From an uncultured Limnohabitans sp. (GTDB lineage: Bacteria; Pseudomonadota; Gammaproteobacteria; Burkholderiales; Burkholderiaceae_C): a stretch of DNA of 64,000 bases. This document shows positions 19,169 to 29,105 of the stretch, one piece after another. The stretch spans positions 47,160 through 111,159 of the forward strand of contig CALEYZ010000066.1 of the NCBI GenBank assembly GCA_937928195.1. Direction: 5' to 3'. Position numbers and translations under genes: made by a program. Below the pieces are notes generated by a model that was not told the DNA's origin, made no database searches, and was given only the letters and a program-made list of their open reading frames with translations. Position 1 is the stretch's first letter; every line of letters begins with the position of its first letter.

Positions 19169-20144
19169 AGAGTCTGTACCTGCTGTGATGGTGGCCGCCA
19201 ATGCACATCGCATGAGGCAATGGCTGTCTTTGACAATGCAACAAAAGCGCAGAGTATTGCAAAGTGCTTTTTTTGCATTGTTTTTAACAGCACCAGCACT
19301 CAATGTCTTTCGGTTTGATTTAAATGAAACACAGTTGTGGGTGTTGGGTCAGCGCTGGTCACTGGGCATTGACGGTTTCATACGAGGCAATGCCACTGCA
19401 ACCCAAACGGCTTTGCACATCATCGTATGGGGAATTGTGCCTTTGCTAACGGGTGTGGTAATTTTTTTGAGTGTTGCTTATCGCTACGGCCGCTTGTATT
19501 GCGGATGGCTTTGCCCGCACTTTTCTGCAGTCGAAATTTTGAATGACTTGTTGCACCGTGCTTGCGGCAAATTAAGTATTTGGGATGCATCTGCGACAAT
19601 CCAAAAAGATCAAACACCCAAAGTCATTTGGTGGCCAGTTTTTGTGGTCACCAGTTGTATGTTTGCATTTTTATGGTCAATCACTTTGTTGACATATTTA
19701 TTGCCTCCTTCCGAAATTTGGGGTAATTTTCTGCACGCTCAATTGACACTCAACCAGACGCGATTTTTGGTTGTAGGTACGGTCGTATTGACATTGGAAT
19801 TTACCTTGGCTCGCCATTTGTTTTGTCGATTTGGGTGTGCGGTAGGCTTGTTTCAAAGTTTGGTTTGGATGGCGAACGACAAAGGATTGGTCATGGCTTT
19901 TGATCGCCAACGAGCCAAAGAATGTAAAACATGCGATGCACCTCTTGGCAGTGCGTGCGATCGTGTGTGTCCGATGCGTTTGTCCCCCAGAAATATCAAA
20001 CGAATGATGTTCTCGTGTGTCCAATGCGGCAAATGCACATCGGCCTGTGATGCTTCGCAAGCCATCCAAAAGCGAACAGCCTCTTTGACGTGGGTGACTG
20101 GACTTGATGCGGTGCGCGAAAATTTGCGCCAAAAGGTGCATTGA
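19158..20144 (+). CDS. CcoG-like membrane polyferredoxin inserted between norQ and norD
   Basis: The protein has 328 residues with several membrane helices and two 4Fe-4S cluster motifs (C-x2-C-x7-C-x3-C-P, then C-x2-C-x2-C-x3-C at about residues 255-300). GRLYCGWLCPHF (about 115) adds a redox Cys pair. The N-terminal pattern, with hydrophobic helix then FDLNETQLWVLGQRW, resembles CcoG/FixG, although the C-terminal Ig-like domain of CcoG is absent. CcoG reduces Cu(II) for cbb3 oxidase assembly. By analogy this protein may supply reduced iron to NorQD, or electrons to NOR; both are inference. An ATG at 19143 is an alternative start. Its stop abuts norD (TGATG). Confidence 0.8.
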
Positions 20145-21973
20145 TGGAAGCGTGGGTTGGGCAATGGTGGCACCGTGTTGTCAATCGATTGGCCGACACG
20201 CGTGAGTTGACGGCTGAAGTCAAATTGCAAGAAATGGAATTGACCTTGCGATTGATGTTTCATGCGGGTGGAGGTGATCATGCGGTCCGCATTGCGCCTT
20301 CTTCCAGTGTCAGGCATCAGGGACCTAGGCAATGGTTGCAAAAACTGGCAGGAACCGGGCAACAACTGGCGTTGCCGCGCATTGACCCAGAGGTGTTGGC
20401 GCTGCCAAGCACTCTTGCAGTGTTTCCAAGCAAAGAACTGAATCGTAATTTATACCTCTGGCTTGCTGCGATGGGATCTGTGTTTGTGGCTACTGGTGAT
20501 TGGTTGTTTGACAATCAAGTTGCCACCCACCGTGCATTAGAAAAGTTTCCTGGCTTAAGGTCTCGCTATAAGCAGTTGCTGGCAACTCATTTGGAAATGA
20601 GACCACAAGTTGCCGGCCTAAAAGGGAATGCGTCAACACTTGAAACGCATGTTCGAACGGCATTGAGCATGCCTTTCGCACCTCACCGAGCTAATGTGGG
20701 GCAATTGCAAGTTGCACCTGTGTGGCTTTGGTTAGGCGAATCGGAGTCGGTCATTGATCGTGTTGCATTGGCGCGAGGGTGCGACATTCCACAGGGGCGC
20801 ATCCAAAAGCTGATTGAAAGTACGCAACGTCGACAAGCTCGGACCGAATTGGAGGATAAACCACATGCCCCACGTTTGCTATCAGCTAAAACAGAATCGA
20901 TTCAAACATGGTCTGAATTCTTCAAGATGAACAATGCAGACAGCAATGAAAATGACGAAGACGATGCACAAGCAGTTGCCAATGATCTGGATGTATTAAG
21001 TCTGACAGAAGGACAAAAAACCACGACTGCAAGCATCAAATTTGATCTGGATTTGCCCAGTGCGTCTGCAGACGATGTTTCATTGGGAGAGGGTGCACCA
21101 ACGCCTGAATGGGATTGGCGTCGTGGGAAGCTGATGCCTGAACGTTGCAGCATTCAATATTTTCTGCCAATTGAAATGGATTCATTTGAAGTTCCACCCA
21201 GTCTGCGTGCAACTGCAAAACGTGTAAGACGGCGAATGGAAATGTTAAGAGTCGCTCCTCAGTGGCAATCGCAACAAATTGAAGGTGATGAATTGGATGT
21301 TGATGCTTGGGTGCGTTTCAGTGGCGATGCTTCGAATCACACTGCAAGAAGTTGTTTACCTCCCATTTACAAACGCCAAGCTCGGTTGGGTCGAAGCTTG
21401 GCAACACTGCTGTTAGCAGATTTGTCGCTTTCTACAGATGCCTATGCGTTGAACAACGCCCGCGTCATCGATGTCATACGAGATGCCTTATTTGTCTTTG
21501 GCGAGGCAATTGCGGGCATGGGAGATGCCTTTGAAATGAGAGGTTTCAGTTCTGTGCGTCGTGATAACGTAAGGATTCATGCGTTAAAAACATTTGAAGA
21601 GCCTTGGGGAGACAAAGTGGTGCGACGCATTGGGGCGATTCGACCTGGATATTACACGCGCATGGGTGCAGCGATCAGGGACGCAACAAGGCAATTGCGT
21701 CAACGATCTGAGCGACAAAAGTTATTGCTTATTTTGACGGACGGTAAACCCAATGACATTGATTATTATGAAGGACGCTACGGACTAGAGGATACAAGAC
21801 ACGCTGTACAAGAAGCGCGCACAGAAGGTCTTGTACCTTTTTGTGTCACCATTGATCGGGATGCCAATGACTACATGCCGATGTTGTTTGGGGCACAAGG
21901 GTTTGCGCTGGTCAAAAATCCTCAAGACCTGGTGGCAAGGCTCACACAAGCTTGGATTCAACTGGCGCAATGA
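20144..21973 (+). CDS. norD: NorD, VWA-domain partner of NorQ
   Basis: The 609-residue cytoplasmic protein has a C-terminal von Willebrand A domain with MIDAS motif D-L-S-L-S (about residues 427-431) and TDGKPND (about 531). The N-terminal half is helical, and an acidic linker with NADSNENDEDDAQ lies near residue 265. With NorQ it forms the metal-insertion chaperone for NorB. The ATG shares one base with the preceding stop. The gene converges on the TonB-receptor gene, with 7 bases between the two stops. Confidence 0.92.
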   Translation: MEAWVGQWWHRVVNRLADTRELTAEVKLQEMELTLRLMFHAGGGDHAVRIAPSSSVRHQGPRQWLQKLAGTGQQLALPRIDPEVLALPSTLAVFPSKELNRNLYLWLAAMGSVFVATGDWLFDNQVATHRALEKFPGLRSRYKQLLATHLEMRPQVAGLKGNASTLETHVRTALSMPFAPHRANVGQLQVAPVWLWLGESESVIDRVALARGCDIPQGRIQKLIESTQRRQARTELEDKPHAPRLLSAKTESIQTWSEFFKMNNADSNENDEDDAQAVANDLDVLSLTEGQKTTTASIKFDLDLPSASADDVSLGEGAPTPEWDWRRGKLMPERCSIQYFLPIEMDSFEVPPSLRATAKRVRRRMEMLRVAPQWQSQQIEGDELDVDAWVRFSGDASNHTARSCLPPIYKRQARLGRSLATLLLADLSLSTDAYALNNARVIDVIRDALFVFGEAIAGMGDAFEMRGFSSVRRDNVRIHALKTFEEPWGDKVVRRIGAIRPGYYTRMGAAIRDATRQLRQRSERQKLLLILTDGKPNDIDYYEGRYGLEDTRHAVQEARTEGLVPFCVTIDRDANDYMPMLFGAQGFALVKNPQDLVARLTQAWIQLAQ

Positions 21974-21980
21974 TGCTCGA

Positions 21981-24260
21981 TTAGAAAGCTTGCGACAATG
22001 TCAATCGTACAAATCGACCTGGTTGAGTAAACGCATCCAGCACTGCTGAGTTAGCAGCAACACCCTGAACATCCGCCCATTTCCAGTACTTTTCTTGAGT
22101 CAAGTTGTAGATCGCTGCAGTGATGCGAAGTTGTTGTTGCATTTGCCATTGTGCTGACACATTGAATGTGGTGCTGGCAGGGATGCTGAATTGAATCAAA
22201 CCATTTTTGAGCAAAGAAGCACTGTCGATGTCTTGTGGCCGTTTTGCTGAAAAATGATGTGCATCAATTTTAAGATTCCAGTCATTTTTTGAAAACTGCA
22301 TTCCTAACATCAAATGAGCCGGGTCAATGGAATTCAGCGGCAGTTGATTGCTGGTGTTTCGTCCTTTGGCTTGCCCATACGCAAATGGCAGTCGCAATCG
22401 TCCACCGGCGATCGTACCTAAGTCACTGGCACCTTTGATTTCGAAGCCATCTATGCGAGCGTGGTCAATGTTGACGGTTTGAAAACGAAGTGGGTCTGAT
22501 ATCAGTCCCGTTCCTCCAAGTGCCTTCAAATCTTGAATGAGTTGCTTGAATGAACCCGAAAAAAATGCGGCTTCCCAATTCAATTCTGATGATCGATGGC
22601 GAAAACCTATCTCTAAATTTCGACTTCGTTCAGGTTGAAGATGTGGATTGGCCACAATTTCAACGTAGTTGGGATTGCCAGGAATGGGAGACAGTTCAAA
22701 ATAGCCATTAACTTGATTGGCGTTGGGAGCCTTAAATCCTTCCGCATATTGCGCAAAGATGCTCAACTGTTCAGTGGCATTCCATTTCACGCCCAATTTG
22801 GGAGATACGGCGGAATCTGACAACGACTGTCCAGCTTGTTTGGCTGGTGGATAAAACAGCGCTTGCGAAGTGACATCTAAAGCAAACCGATCTAGTCGGA
22901 CACCTGGCGTGATGCTCCAAGCATCAGATAACCATTCCGTTTGAGCAAACACCGCGTGACCCGTTTCACGTGTATCAGGGAAACGTTTGAGTGGAAAAAC
23001 TTCTGGTGGGAGCGGTGCGACACCTGTATATAAATTGCTTATGTTGGCTGTGCTTGTATCTATGCCGTAAATATACTTTTGCGTCCAATCGGTTGACAGT
23101 CGGATAATTTTTTCGGCTTGCAAGCCAACTTGTTGTGATGATTCGTTGTAGCTGACATCACGAATGCGATCTGTTGATTTGTTCAGATCGGTTGCGCCGT
23201 GCTGCAGCGACGATGCGTTGTGCATGCCGATGTGAACATTTAACTGATCAGCCCACGATTTCATGAGTTTAAATTGGCTTGCCAGTGTGATGCGATTTCT
23301 GTTCATGTTGGCATTGGCAGTTTCATCCAAGACAGCATTGTTGATTTGGCTGCTAGATCCGGTGTAAGGCAATTTGCTGATACTAGACAGTAAGTGCACA
23401 TCACTTTCGCGATCCACGTGGACCATGCTCAAGCTATGTTGTTGATCGTTGCTGGGTTTGTAGACTAATTTGACCAAAGCTGAGCGGTCTTGGTTGAGTT
23501 GCGGATTGGGCGTGGTCCGATCAATATTCGCTACATCGTTAGTCCCTTTGTTTTGAAGAGCGCCGCTGTTGGCTGAAGCCATGTGAAGTAGCCACGAAAG
23601 TTCGGTGGACCACTGACTGGCCAGCGTGCCGCTGATGGCTGTTCTTTGATTGTCTTCACTCCATCCAAGCGAGACTTGTCCTTTGGGTGCCGAATTGGTA
23701 GCTAACCCCTGTTTCAAAAAAGTATCGGGGGATCGCGTCACGAAATTGACAAGTCCGCCCATGCCATCCGATCCATACAGCGCTGATGCAGGTCCACGCA
23801 CAATTTCTATGCGTTCAATCATGTCGATAGACACGTAATCACGCCCAAATGCGTTGCCCGCATACACGTAGCTATGTGGTATGCGTATGCCATCTTCCAG
23901 CATCAGAACTCGATTGCTACCCATGCCCCGAATGTTGAACCCTGTATTTCCTTCGCGACCGGTATTGTTGGATGGGCCAGTGAGTGCAAATCGTGCCGGA
24001 GCGTGGCGAACAGATAAATTTGTTTGATTTTCTTGCGTGTCACGTATGTCCTGGATTTGTTGTCGGTCCAAGTTATGTCGATTGAGTACATCCACAGTCA
24101 ATGCCAAATCGTCTGTGTATTGCTCGGAGCGAGTAGCACTGACAATGACATCAGGTAGCGCTGTTGTCGAGTTGTGTTGCGCGTCTGCTGAACCAGGTGT
24201 GAGATTAAAAAGACATGCGACTGCAATAAAAACTGCGTGATTTTTAGATTGTTCTTGCAT
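21981..24260 (-). CDS. TonB-dependent heme-type outer-membrane receptor
   Basis: The 759-residue protein has a signal peptide (cleavage near SADAQH, about residue 28), a plug domain (about 35-160, with NIRGMGSNRVLMLEDGIR and IEIVRGPASALYGSDGMGG) and a long beta-barrel ending in aromatic Phe. It carries FKAP (about residue 508) and NPHL (about 536), matching the FRAP and NPNL boxes of heme receptors such as HemR and HmuR, and YYW-rich barrel strands. It would import heme or a related porphyrin. It lies between norD and nirS, divergent from nirS with 206 bases of shared promoter. The ligand is inferred from the boxes only. Confidence 0.8.
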   Translation of the reverse strand: MQEQSKNHAVFIAVACLFNLTPGSADAQHNSTTALPDVIVSATRSEQYTDDLALTVDVLNRHNLDRQQIQDIRDTQENQTNLSVRHAPARFALTGPSNNTGREGNTGFNIRGMGSNRVLMLEDGIRIPHSYVYAGNAFGRDYVSIDMIERIEIVRGPASALYGSDGMGGLVNFVTRSPDTFLKQGLATNSAPKGQVSLGWSEDNQRTAISGTLASQWSTELSWLLHMASANSGALQNKGTNDVANIDRTTPNPQLNQDRSALVKLVYKPSNDQQHSLSMVHVDRESDVHLLSSISKLPYTGSSSQINNAVLDETANANMNRNRITLASQFKLMKSWADQLNVHIGMHNASSLQHGATDLNKSTDRIRDVSYNESSQQVGLQAEKIIRLSTDWTQKYIYGIDTSTANISNLYTGVAPLPPEVFPLKRFPDTRETGHAVFAQTEWLSDAWSITPGVRLDRFALDVTSQALFYPPAKQAGQSLSDSAVSPKLGVKWNATEQLSIFAQYAEGFKAPNANQVNGYFELSPIPGNPNYVEIVANPHLQPERSRNLEIGFRHRSSELNWEAAFFSGSFKQLIQDLKALGGTGLISDPLRFQTVNIDHARIDGFEIKGASDLGTIAGGRLRLPFAYGQAKGRNTSNQLPLNSIDPAHLMLGMQFSKNDWNLKIDAHHFSAKRPQDIDSASLLKNGLIQFSIPASTTFNVSAQWQMQQQLRITAAIYNLTQEKYWKWADVQGVAANSAVLDAFTQPGRFVRLTLSQAF

Positions 24261-24330
24261 TTTTTTCCATTCATTTCATGTAAATGACGAGTGCTTGAAT
24301 TGAATTTAAAAGTTCAAACTGAATGAATCT

Positions 24331-24344
24331 TTGATGCTTGTCAA
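24331..24344. promoter_or_regulatory. DNR/NNR-type box upstream of nirS
   Basis: TTGAT-GCTT-GTCAA matches the TTGAT-N4-(A/G)TCAA consensus of denitrification regulators. Its centre would place a class II start near 24379, leaving an 88-base leader before the nirS ATG. It could also affect the divergent TonB-receptor gene. Confidence 0.55.
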
Positions 24345-24454
24345 GGAAAATTAAAACTGAAAAACTCAGAATTTATTCAACCTGCTGGTTAGCTTGCCGA
24401 GGTCAGCAGCAGGTGAGCTCGAATCAAGAGTCTTCCTCATGAACTCGGCATTAA

Positions 24455-26185
<1,731 letters not shown>

Positions 26186-26241
26186 GCTTGGATGACGACG
26201 TGGCCCTGGCCATGTCGTCAAGCAATTTAAAGGAAATCAAA

Positions 26242-26568
26242 ATGAAAAATCAAGCAATTATTACTGCTGCCGTATGGGTTGCTGCGTCTATGGCTTTCAA
26301 TGTACAAGCCAATACGCCTGATGAGTCTTTCAATAAAGCAGGATGTGCTGCATGTCATGCGAAAGATAAAAAGATATTAGGGCCATCTTTCAAAGACATC
26401 GCAGCCAAGTACAAAGGACAGGGCGACGTTGTTTCGAAATTGTCAGACAAAGTTCGAAAAGGCGGTTCAGGTGTGTTCGGGCCGATTCCTATGCCGGCCA
26501 ATGGCCCCGAGAAGATCAACGATACTGACTTGAAAGCCTTGGTTGAATTCATTGTGAAAACACCTTAA
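26242..26568 (+). CDS. nirM: Cytochrome c-551-like electron donor
   Basis: A 108-residue periplasmic class I cytochrome c. The signal peptide ends near NVQANT (about residue 24). Heme binds at C35-A-A-C38-H39, and the axial Met lies in GPIPMPANG. Size and motifs match cytochrome c-551 (NirM) and c8, which donate electrons to NirS. AAAGGAA precedes the ATG at 26242; an in-frame start at 26182 overlaps nirS and lacks a signal peptide. It lies 56 bases after nirS and ends in a strong terminator, so the nir operon here is nirS-nirM. Confidence 0.9.
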   Translation: MKNQAIITAAVWVAASMAFNVQANTPDESFNKAGCAACHAKDKKILGPSFKDIAAKYKGQGDVVSKLSDKVRKGGSGVFGPIPMPANGPEKINDTDLKALVEFIVKTP

Positions 26569-26588
26569 TTTGAGGTGTCCACTTGAGG

Positions 26589-26619
26589 GCCTCTGACTGG
26601 AAATGTCAGGGGCTTTTTT
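26589..26619 (+). terminator. Rho-independent terminator after nirS-nirM
   Basis: A 9-bp stem GCCTCTGAC / GTCAGGGGC (one G-U pair) with a 7-base loop is followed by six T residues at 26614-26619. It separates nirM from the convergent nsrR gene. Confidence 0.85.
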
Positions 26620-26621
26620 AT

Positions 26622-27074
26622 TCAAACAGGATTGTTAGCTCTTTTGATGTTGTTCAGAGCCAGTTGATTAGTAGGCAATAAGTCCGCGATGGTCAAATTA
26701 TCAAGAGTCTCCAAATATCGATTGGTGGCTGTTTGCAATGCTGACTTGAGCTTGCATCTGCTATTGAGTTTGCAAGTGTTGCTGGTGTTATCAAAACATT
26801 CCACCATGTTGAAGTCGGACTCGGTATGGCGAACTACTTCACCTACAACGATTTGATTTGCGGGTTTCAAAAGGCGAATGCCGCCGCCGCGGCCTCGGAT
26901 GGTTTCAAGTAAGCCAATGGCAGCAAGCTCCATGACAATTTTCATCAAATGGCTGCGAGAAATTTCGTGTTTTTCAGCAATCTCGCTGATGGTGGCTGCT
27001 TTTTCGCGTTTGTGTGTAGCCGCACAATAAATTAACACTCGCAAAGTGTAATCAGTCCATTGAGTGAGGCGCAT
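26622..27074 (-). CDS. nsrR: NsrR, nitric-oxide-sensing Rrf2-family repressor
   Basis: The 150-residue protein has an N-terminal winged helix (MRLTQWTDYTLRVLIY start, recognition helix near ISRSHLMKIVMEL) and three cluster Cys at positions 93, 101 and 107 in ECFDNTSNTCKLNSRC, the NsrR arrangement. Its Fe-S cluster is nitrosylated by NO, which releases target operators. A matching palindrome lies in the nnrS-norC promoter (16433-16449). It is convergent with nirM and divergent from the Cys-rich gene at 27227. The three Cys distinguish it from IscR. Confidence 0.92.
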   Translation of the reverse strand: MRLTQWTDYTLRVLIYCAATHKREKAATISEIAEKHEISRSHLMKIVMELAAIGLLETIRGRGGGIRLLKPANQIVVGEVVRHTESDFNMVECFDNTSNTCKLNSRCKLKSALQTATNRYLETLDNLTIADLLPTNQLALNNIKRANNPV

Positions 27075-27164
27075 TGTATTGGTTCAGTAGTTATCTGAAA
27101 TAATAACGTTTTCACAGATTTTATTTTGATCGAATGCAATTGTTCATTGGCAGATGCTTTTGCG

Positions 27165-27178
27165 TTGATGTGGATCAA
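27165..27178 (+). promoter_or_regulatory. NNR/FNR-type box upstream of the Cys-rich gene
   Basis: A perfect TTGAT-GTGG-ATCAA core is centred 55 bases before the ATG at 27227. That distance would place a class II transcription start about 14 bases ahead of the gene. The site lies 90 bases from the divergent nsrR start. Confidence 0.65.
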
Positions 27179-27226
27179 GCAAACCGATTGAACATGGTGA
27201 TGTTGCTTTCCCTTTAAGATCCATGC

Positions 27227-27637
27227 ATGTCCAATGAAACAATCGTGAAATTAAAAGCTTTTGAGTTGCGAGTCTTGGGAAAGGCAATGCCTGATCAATG
27301 TACCTGCACACTAAAAATCTGCCAAGGCTGGGAAAGCGTTCCTGACGCTCGCTGGCCCGCTGACCAAATGCAAGCTGCAGGCACGCTCAGGCAAGAACTG
27401 CCCGAAGGCCAAATGGAATTGACCTTCGAAGAATTCCACCCCAACGGCACGCGCTACGATTCACCTAACGCGCCCATTGCCGTGGACTACTTTCCCTACA
27501 ACCGCTGCGATGTCTTCAAATGCAACGCATGCCAGTGTGCTGTCTTGAAGTACACCGAATTTGGTGGCTATTACGTTGACACACGCGCCAGGTTGGTCGA
27601 TCCAGAAATGATCGTTGCACGTTCGGCTGAAGCCTGA
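27227..27637 (+). CDS. Unknown Cys-rich protein under a predicted NNR/FNR box
   Basis: I do not recognise a characterised family. The 136-residue protein has no signal peptide or membrane helix. Seven Cys occur in two groups: C25-x-C27-x4-C32, and C94-x4-C99-x2-C102-x-C104 followed by YTEFGGYYVDTRARLVDP. Similar Cys-rich tails with YTEYGGYY occur in conserved hypothetical proteins of Burkholderiales, as far as I recall. The spacing suggests a metal or Fe-S site. It sits beside nsrR with a perfect TTGAT-N4-ATCAA box upstream, so a role in NO or nitrite metabolism is plausible. Its 3' end overlaps the convergent dadA-like gene by 67 bases. Confidence 0.7.
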   Translation: MSNETIVKLKAFELRVLGKAMPDQCTCTLKICQGWESVPDARWPADQMQAAGTLRQELPEGQMELTFEEFHPNGTRYDSPNAPIAVDYFPYNRCDVFKCNACQCAVLKYTEFGGYYVDTRARLVDPEMIVARSAEA

Positions 27638-28848
27638 GCCGACACCACTTCTGCCACCATGTCGGCTGTCACTGCTGACAAGGTCCATCCCAAGTGACCA
27701 TGGCCTGTGTTGTAAAACACATTCGCGGCTTTGCCTCGGCCTACACGCGGCATCATGTTGGGCATCATGGGACGCAGGCCAGCCCATGGCACCACGGAGC
27801 GGGTGTTGATTTTGGGGAAGCATTGATTGACCCAATCGACCAGTGGCTTGATGCGGTCTGCACGAATGTCACGGTTGTAGCCGTTGAATTCTGCTGTGCC
27901 TGCCACACGGAATCGGTCGTCGCCTAATCGGCTGGTGACCAACTTGGTTTCGTCGTCGAGCAAGCTGACCTGCGGTGCGCCTGCTTGGCTTTCGGCGTCG
28001 TTCAAATTGACAGTGATCGAATAGCCTTTGACAGGGTAGATGTTGACCCGGTCGCCCAGTTGTGCTGCAAACTGTTTGCTGGCCACGCCTGCGCACACCA
28101 CAACGCTGTCAAAGGTATGAATGCTGGTAGGGGCATCTGAATGGGCCACCGTGATCTTGACTCGTTCGTTGTCGCTTTGAATTTGCGTCACATCTTGGTC
28201 GTACAAAGTGCTTACGCCCAAACGCTTTGCGGCCAAGGCCAGACCGTTGGTGAATTTGTGGATGTCGCCCGTGGAATCACTTTCCGTGAAATAACCGCCG
28301 TAGTACTTGCCAGCCAAGGTGGGTTCGATGGCTTTCATTTCCTCCGGTGTAACTGCATGGCGAGGCAGGCCACCTTTGGCCAACATCTCAGACACTTTGC
28401 CTGCGTGGTCAAAGCCTTTCTTGTCGCGATAGATGTGCAAGATGCCTTGTTTTTTCAAATCAAAGTCGATGTTCTCTGCTTGCGCCCAAGCAAACAAGTG
28501 TTGGCGTGCTGCTACGGCCAGTTTGGCCGTTTCAATGGTGTTCTTCTCGTAAGCCGTCATGGACGCCATGAACTCTGCGAACCAAGAAATTTTGTGCCAG
28601 CTGGGTTTGGGGTTGACCAGCAACGGCGCATCACTTTTGAGCATCCACTTCAAGCCCTTAATGAGGGTGGAGGGGTGTGTCCAAACTTCTGCGTTGGAGG
28701 CAGACAGCTGACCACCATTGGCAAACGAAGTCTCCATGGCCGCATAACGGTGACGCTCAAACAAAGTGACTGAGAAGCCGCGTTTGGCCAGTGCATAAGC
28801 TGTGGTGACGCCGGTGATGCCGCCGCCCACAATGGCGATAGTTTTCAT
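27571..28848 (-). CDS. dadA: DadA-like FAD-dependent D-amino acid dehydrogenase
   Basis: The protein has 425 residues. The FAD-binding GxGxxG variant is IVGGGITGVTTAYALAKRG at the N-terminus; family blocks FANGGQLSASNAEVW, GDIHKFTNGLA, YPVKGYS and the C-terminal NTGHGHLGWTLS complete the DadA pattern. The enzyme oxidises D-amino acids (and sometimes glycine) to 2-oxoacids, feeding electrons to quinones at the membrane. A tandem glycine riboswitch directly upstream implies that expression responds to glycine, so glycine or a product interconverted with it may be the physiological substrate. The 3' end overlaps the convergent Cys-rich gene. Confidence 0.88.
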   Translation of the reverse strand: MKTIAIVGGGITGVTTAYALAKRGFSVTLFERHRYAAMETSFANGGQLSASNAEVWTHPSTLIKGLKWMLKSDAPLLVNPKPSWHKISWFAEFMASMTAYEKNTIETAKLAVAARQHLFAWAQAENIDFDLKKQGILHIYRDKKGFDHAGKVSEMLAKGGLPRHAVTPEEMKAIEPTLAGKYYGGYFTESDSTGDIHKFTNGLALAAKRLGVSTLYDQDVTQIQSDNERVKITVAHSDAPTSIHTFDSVVVCAGVASKQFAAQLGDRVNIYPVKGYSITVNLNDAESQAGAPQVSLLDDETKLVTSRLGDDRFRVAGTAEFNGYNRDIRADRIKPLVDWVNQCFPKINTRSVVPWAGLRPMMPNMMPRVGRGKAANVFYNTGHGHLGWTLSAVTADMVAEVVSAQASAERATIISGSTNLARVST

Positions 28849-28880
28849 GATTCAGATCTTTCAAAACGTCGAGAGCTTGG

Positions 28881-28905
28881 GCCATGGCACACCTGTGCCA
28901 GTGGC
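28881..28905 (-). other. Hairpin in the riboswitch expression platform
   Basis: TGGCACA-GG-TGTGCCA forms a 7-bp stem that extends past one mismatch to GCCA/TGGC, between the second aptamer and the dadA start. No U-run follows, so I see no intrinsic terminator here; it may act on translation or on Rho access. Confidence 0.4.
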
Positions 28906-28906
28906 G

Positions 28907-29090
28907 CCCCTTCTGTTTTGGACCTGAGAGATTCACAACACGTTGTCGCGTTGCTTGCTCCTGCGGTGGGTTGGCGGACGAAAACGCAAACCACTCTTCA
29001 GAATGAAAGATGACATCGGTCCTTTTGCCTGAGAGTTTCCGGGGCGGTTGCTCCTTCGGCGTTGCTGGGTCAGCAATCTCTCCCGATGTC
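28907..29090 (-). ncRNA. Tandem glycine riboswitch controlling dadA
   Basis: Read on the minus strand, the first aptamer (29090 to 29012) shows the classical glycine-riboswitch core: CGGGAGAG, GCCGAAGGAGCAA and ACTCTCAGGCAAAAGGACC, closed by GACATCG/CGATGTC pairing. The second aptamer (about 29000 to 28907) repeats the pattern with CGCAGGAGCAAGCA and AATCTCTCAGGTCCAAAACAG. The tandem arrangement and short linker are typical of the family (Rfam gcvT element). It lies in the dadA leader and starts only 16 bases after the stop of the upstream amidohydrolase gene. Glycine binding would be expected to switch on dadA. Confidence 0.93.
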
Positions 29091-29105
29091 ACTGATGAGA
29101 AAAAA

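Noticed and set aside
24272..24294. NsrR-like half sites (ATTCATTT and AAATGA) ahead of the TonB-receptor gene
   Set aside because: The two halves are 5 bases apart instead of 1, so they do not form a proper NsrR palindrome.
27151..27173. Possible nsrR autoregulatory site (AGATGCTTTT)
   Set aside because: Only one arm resembles the consensus; the other does not.
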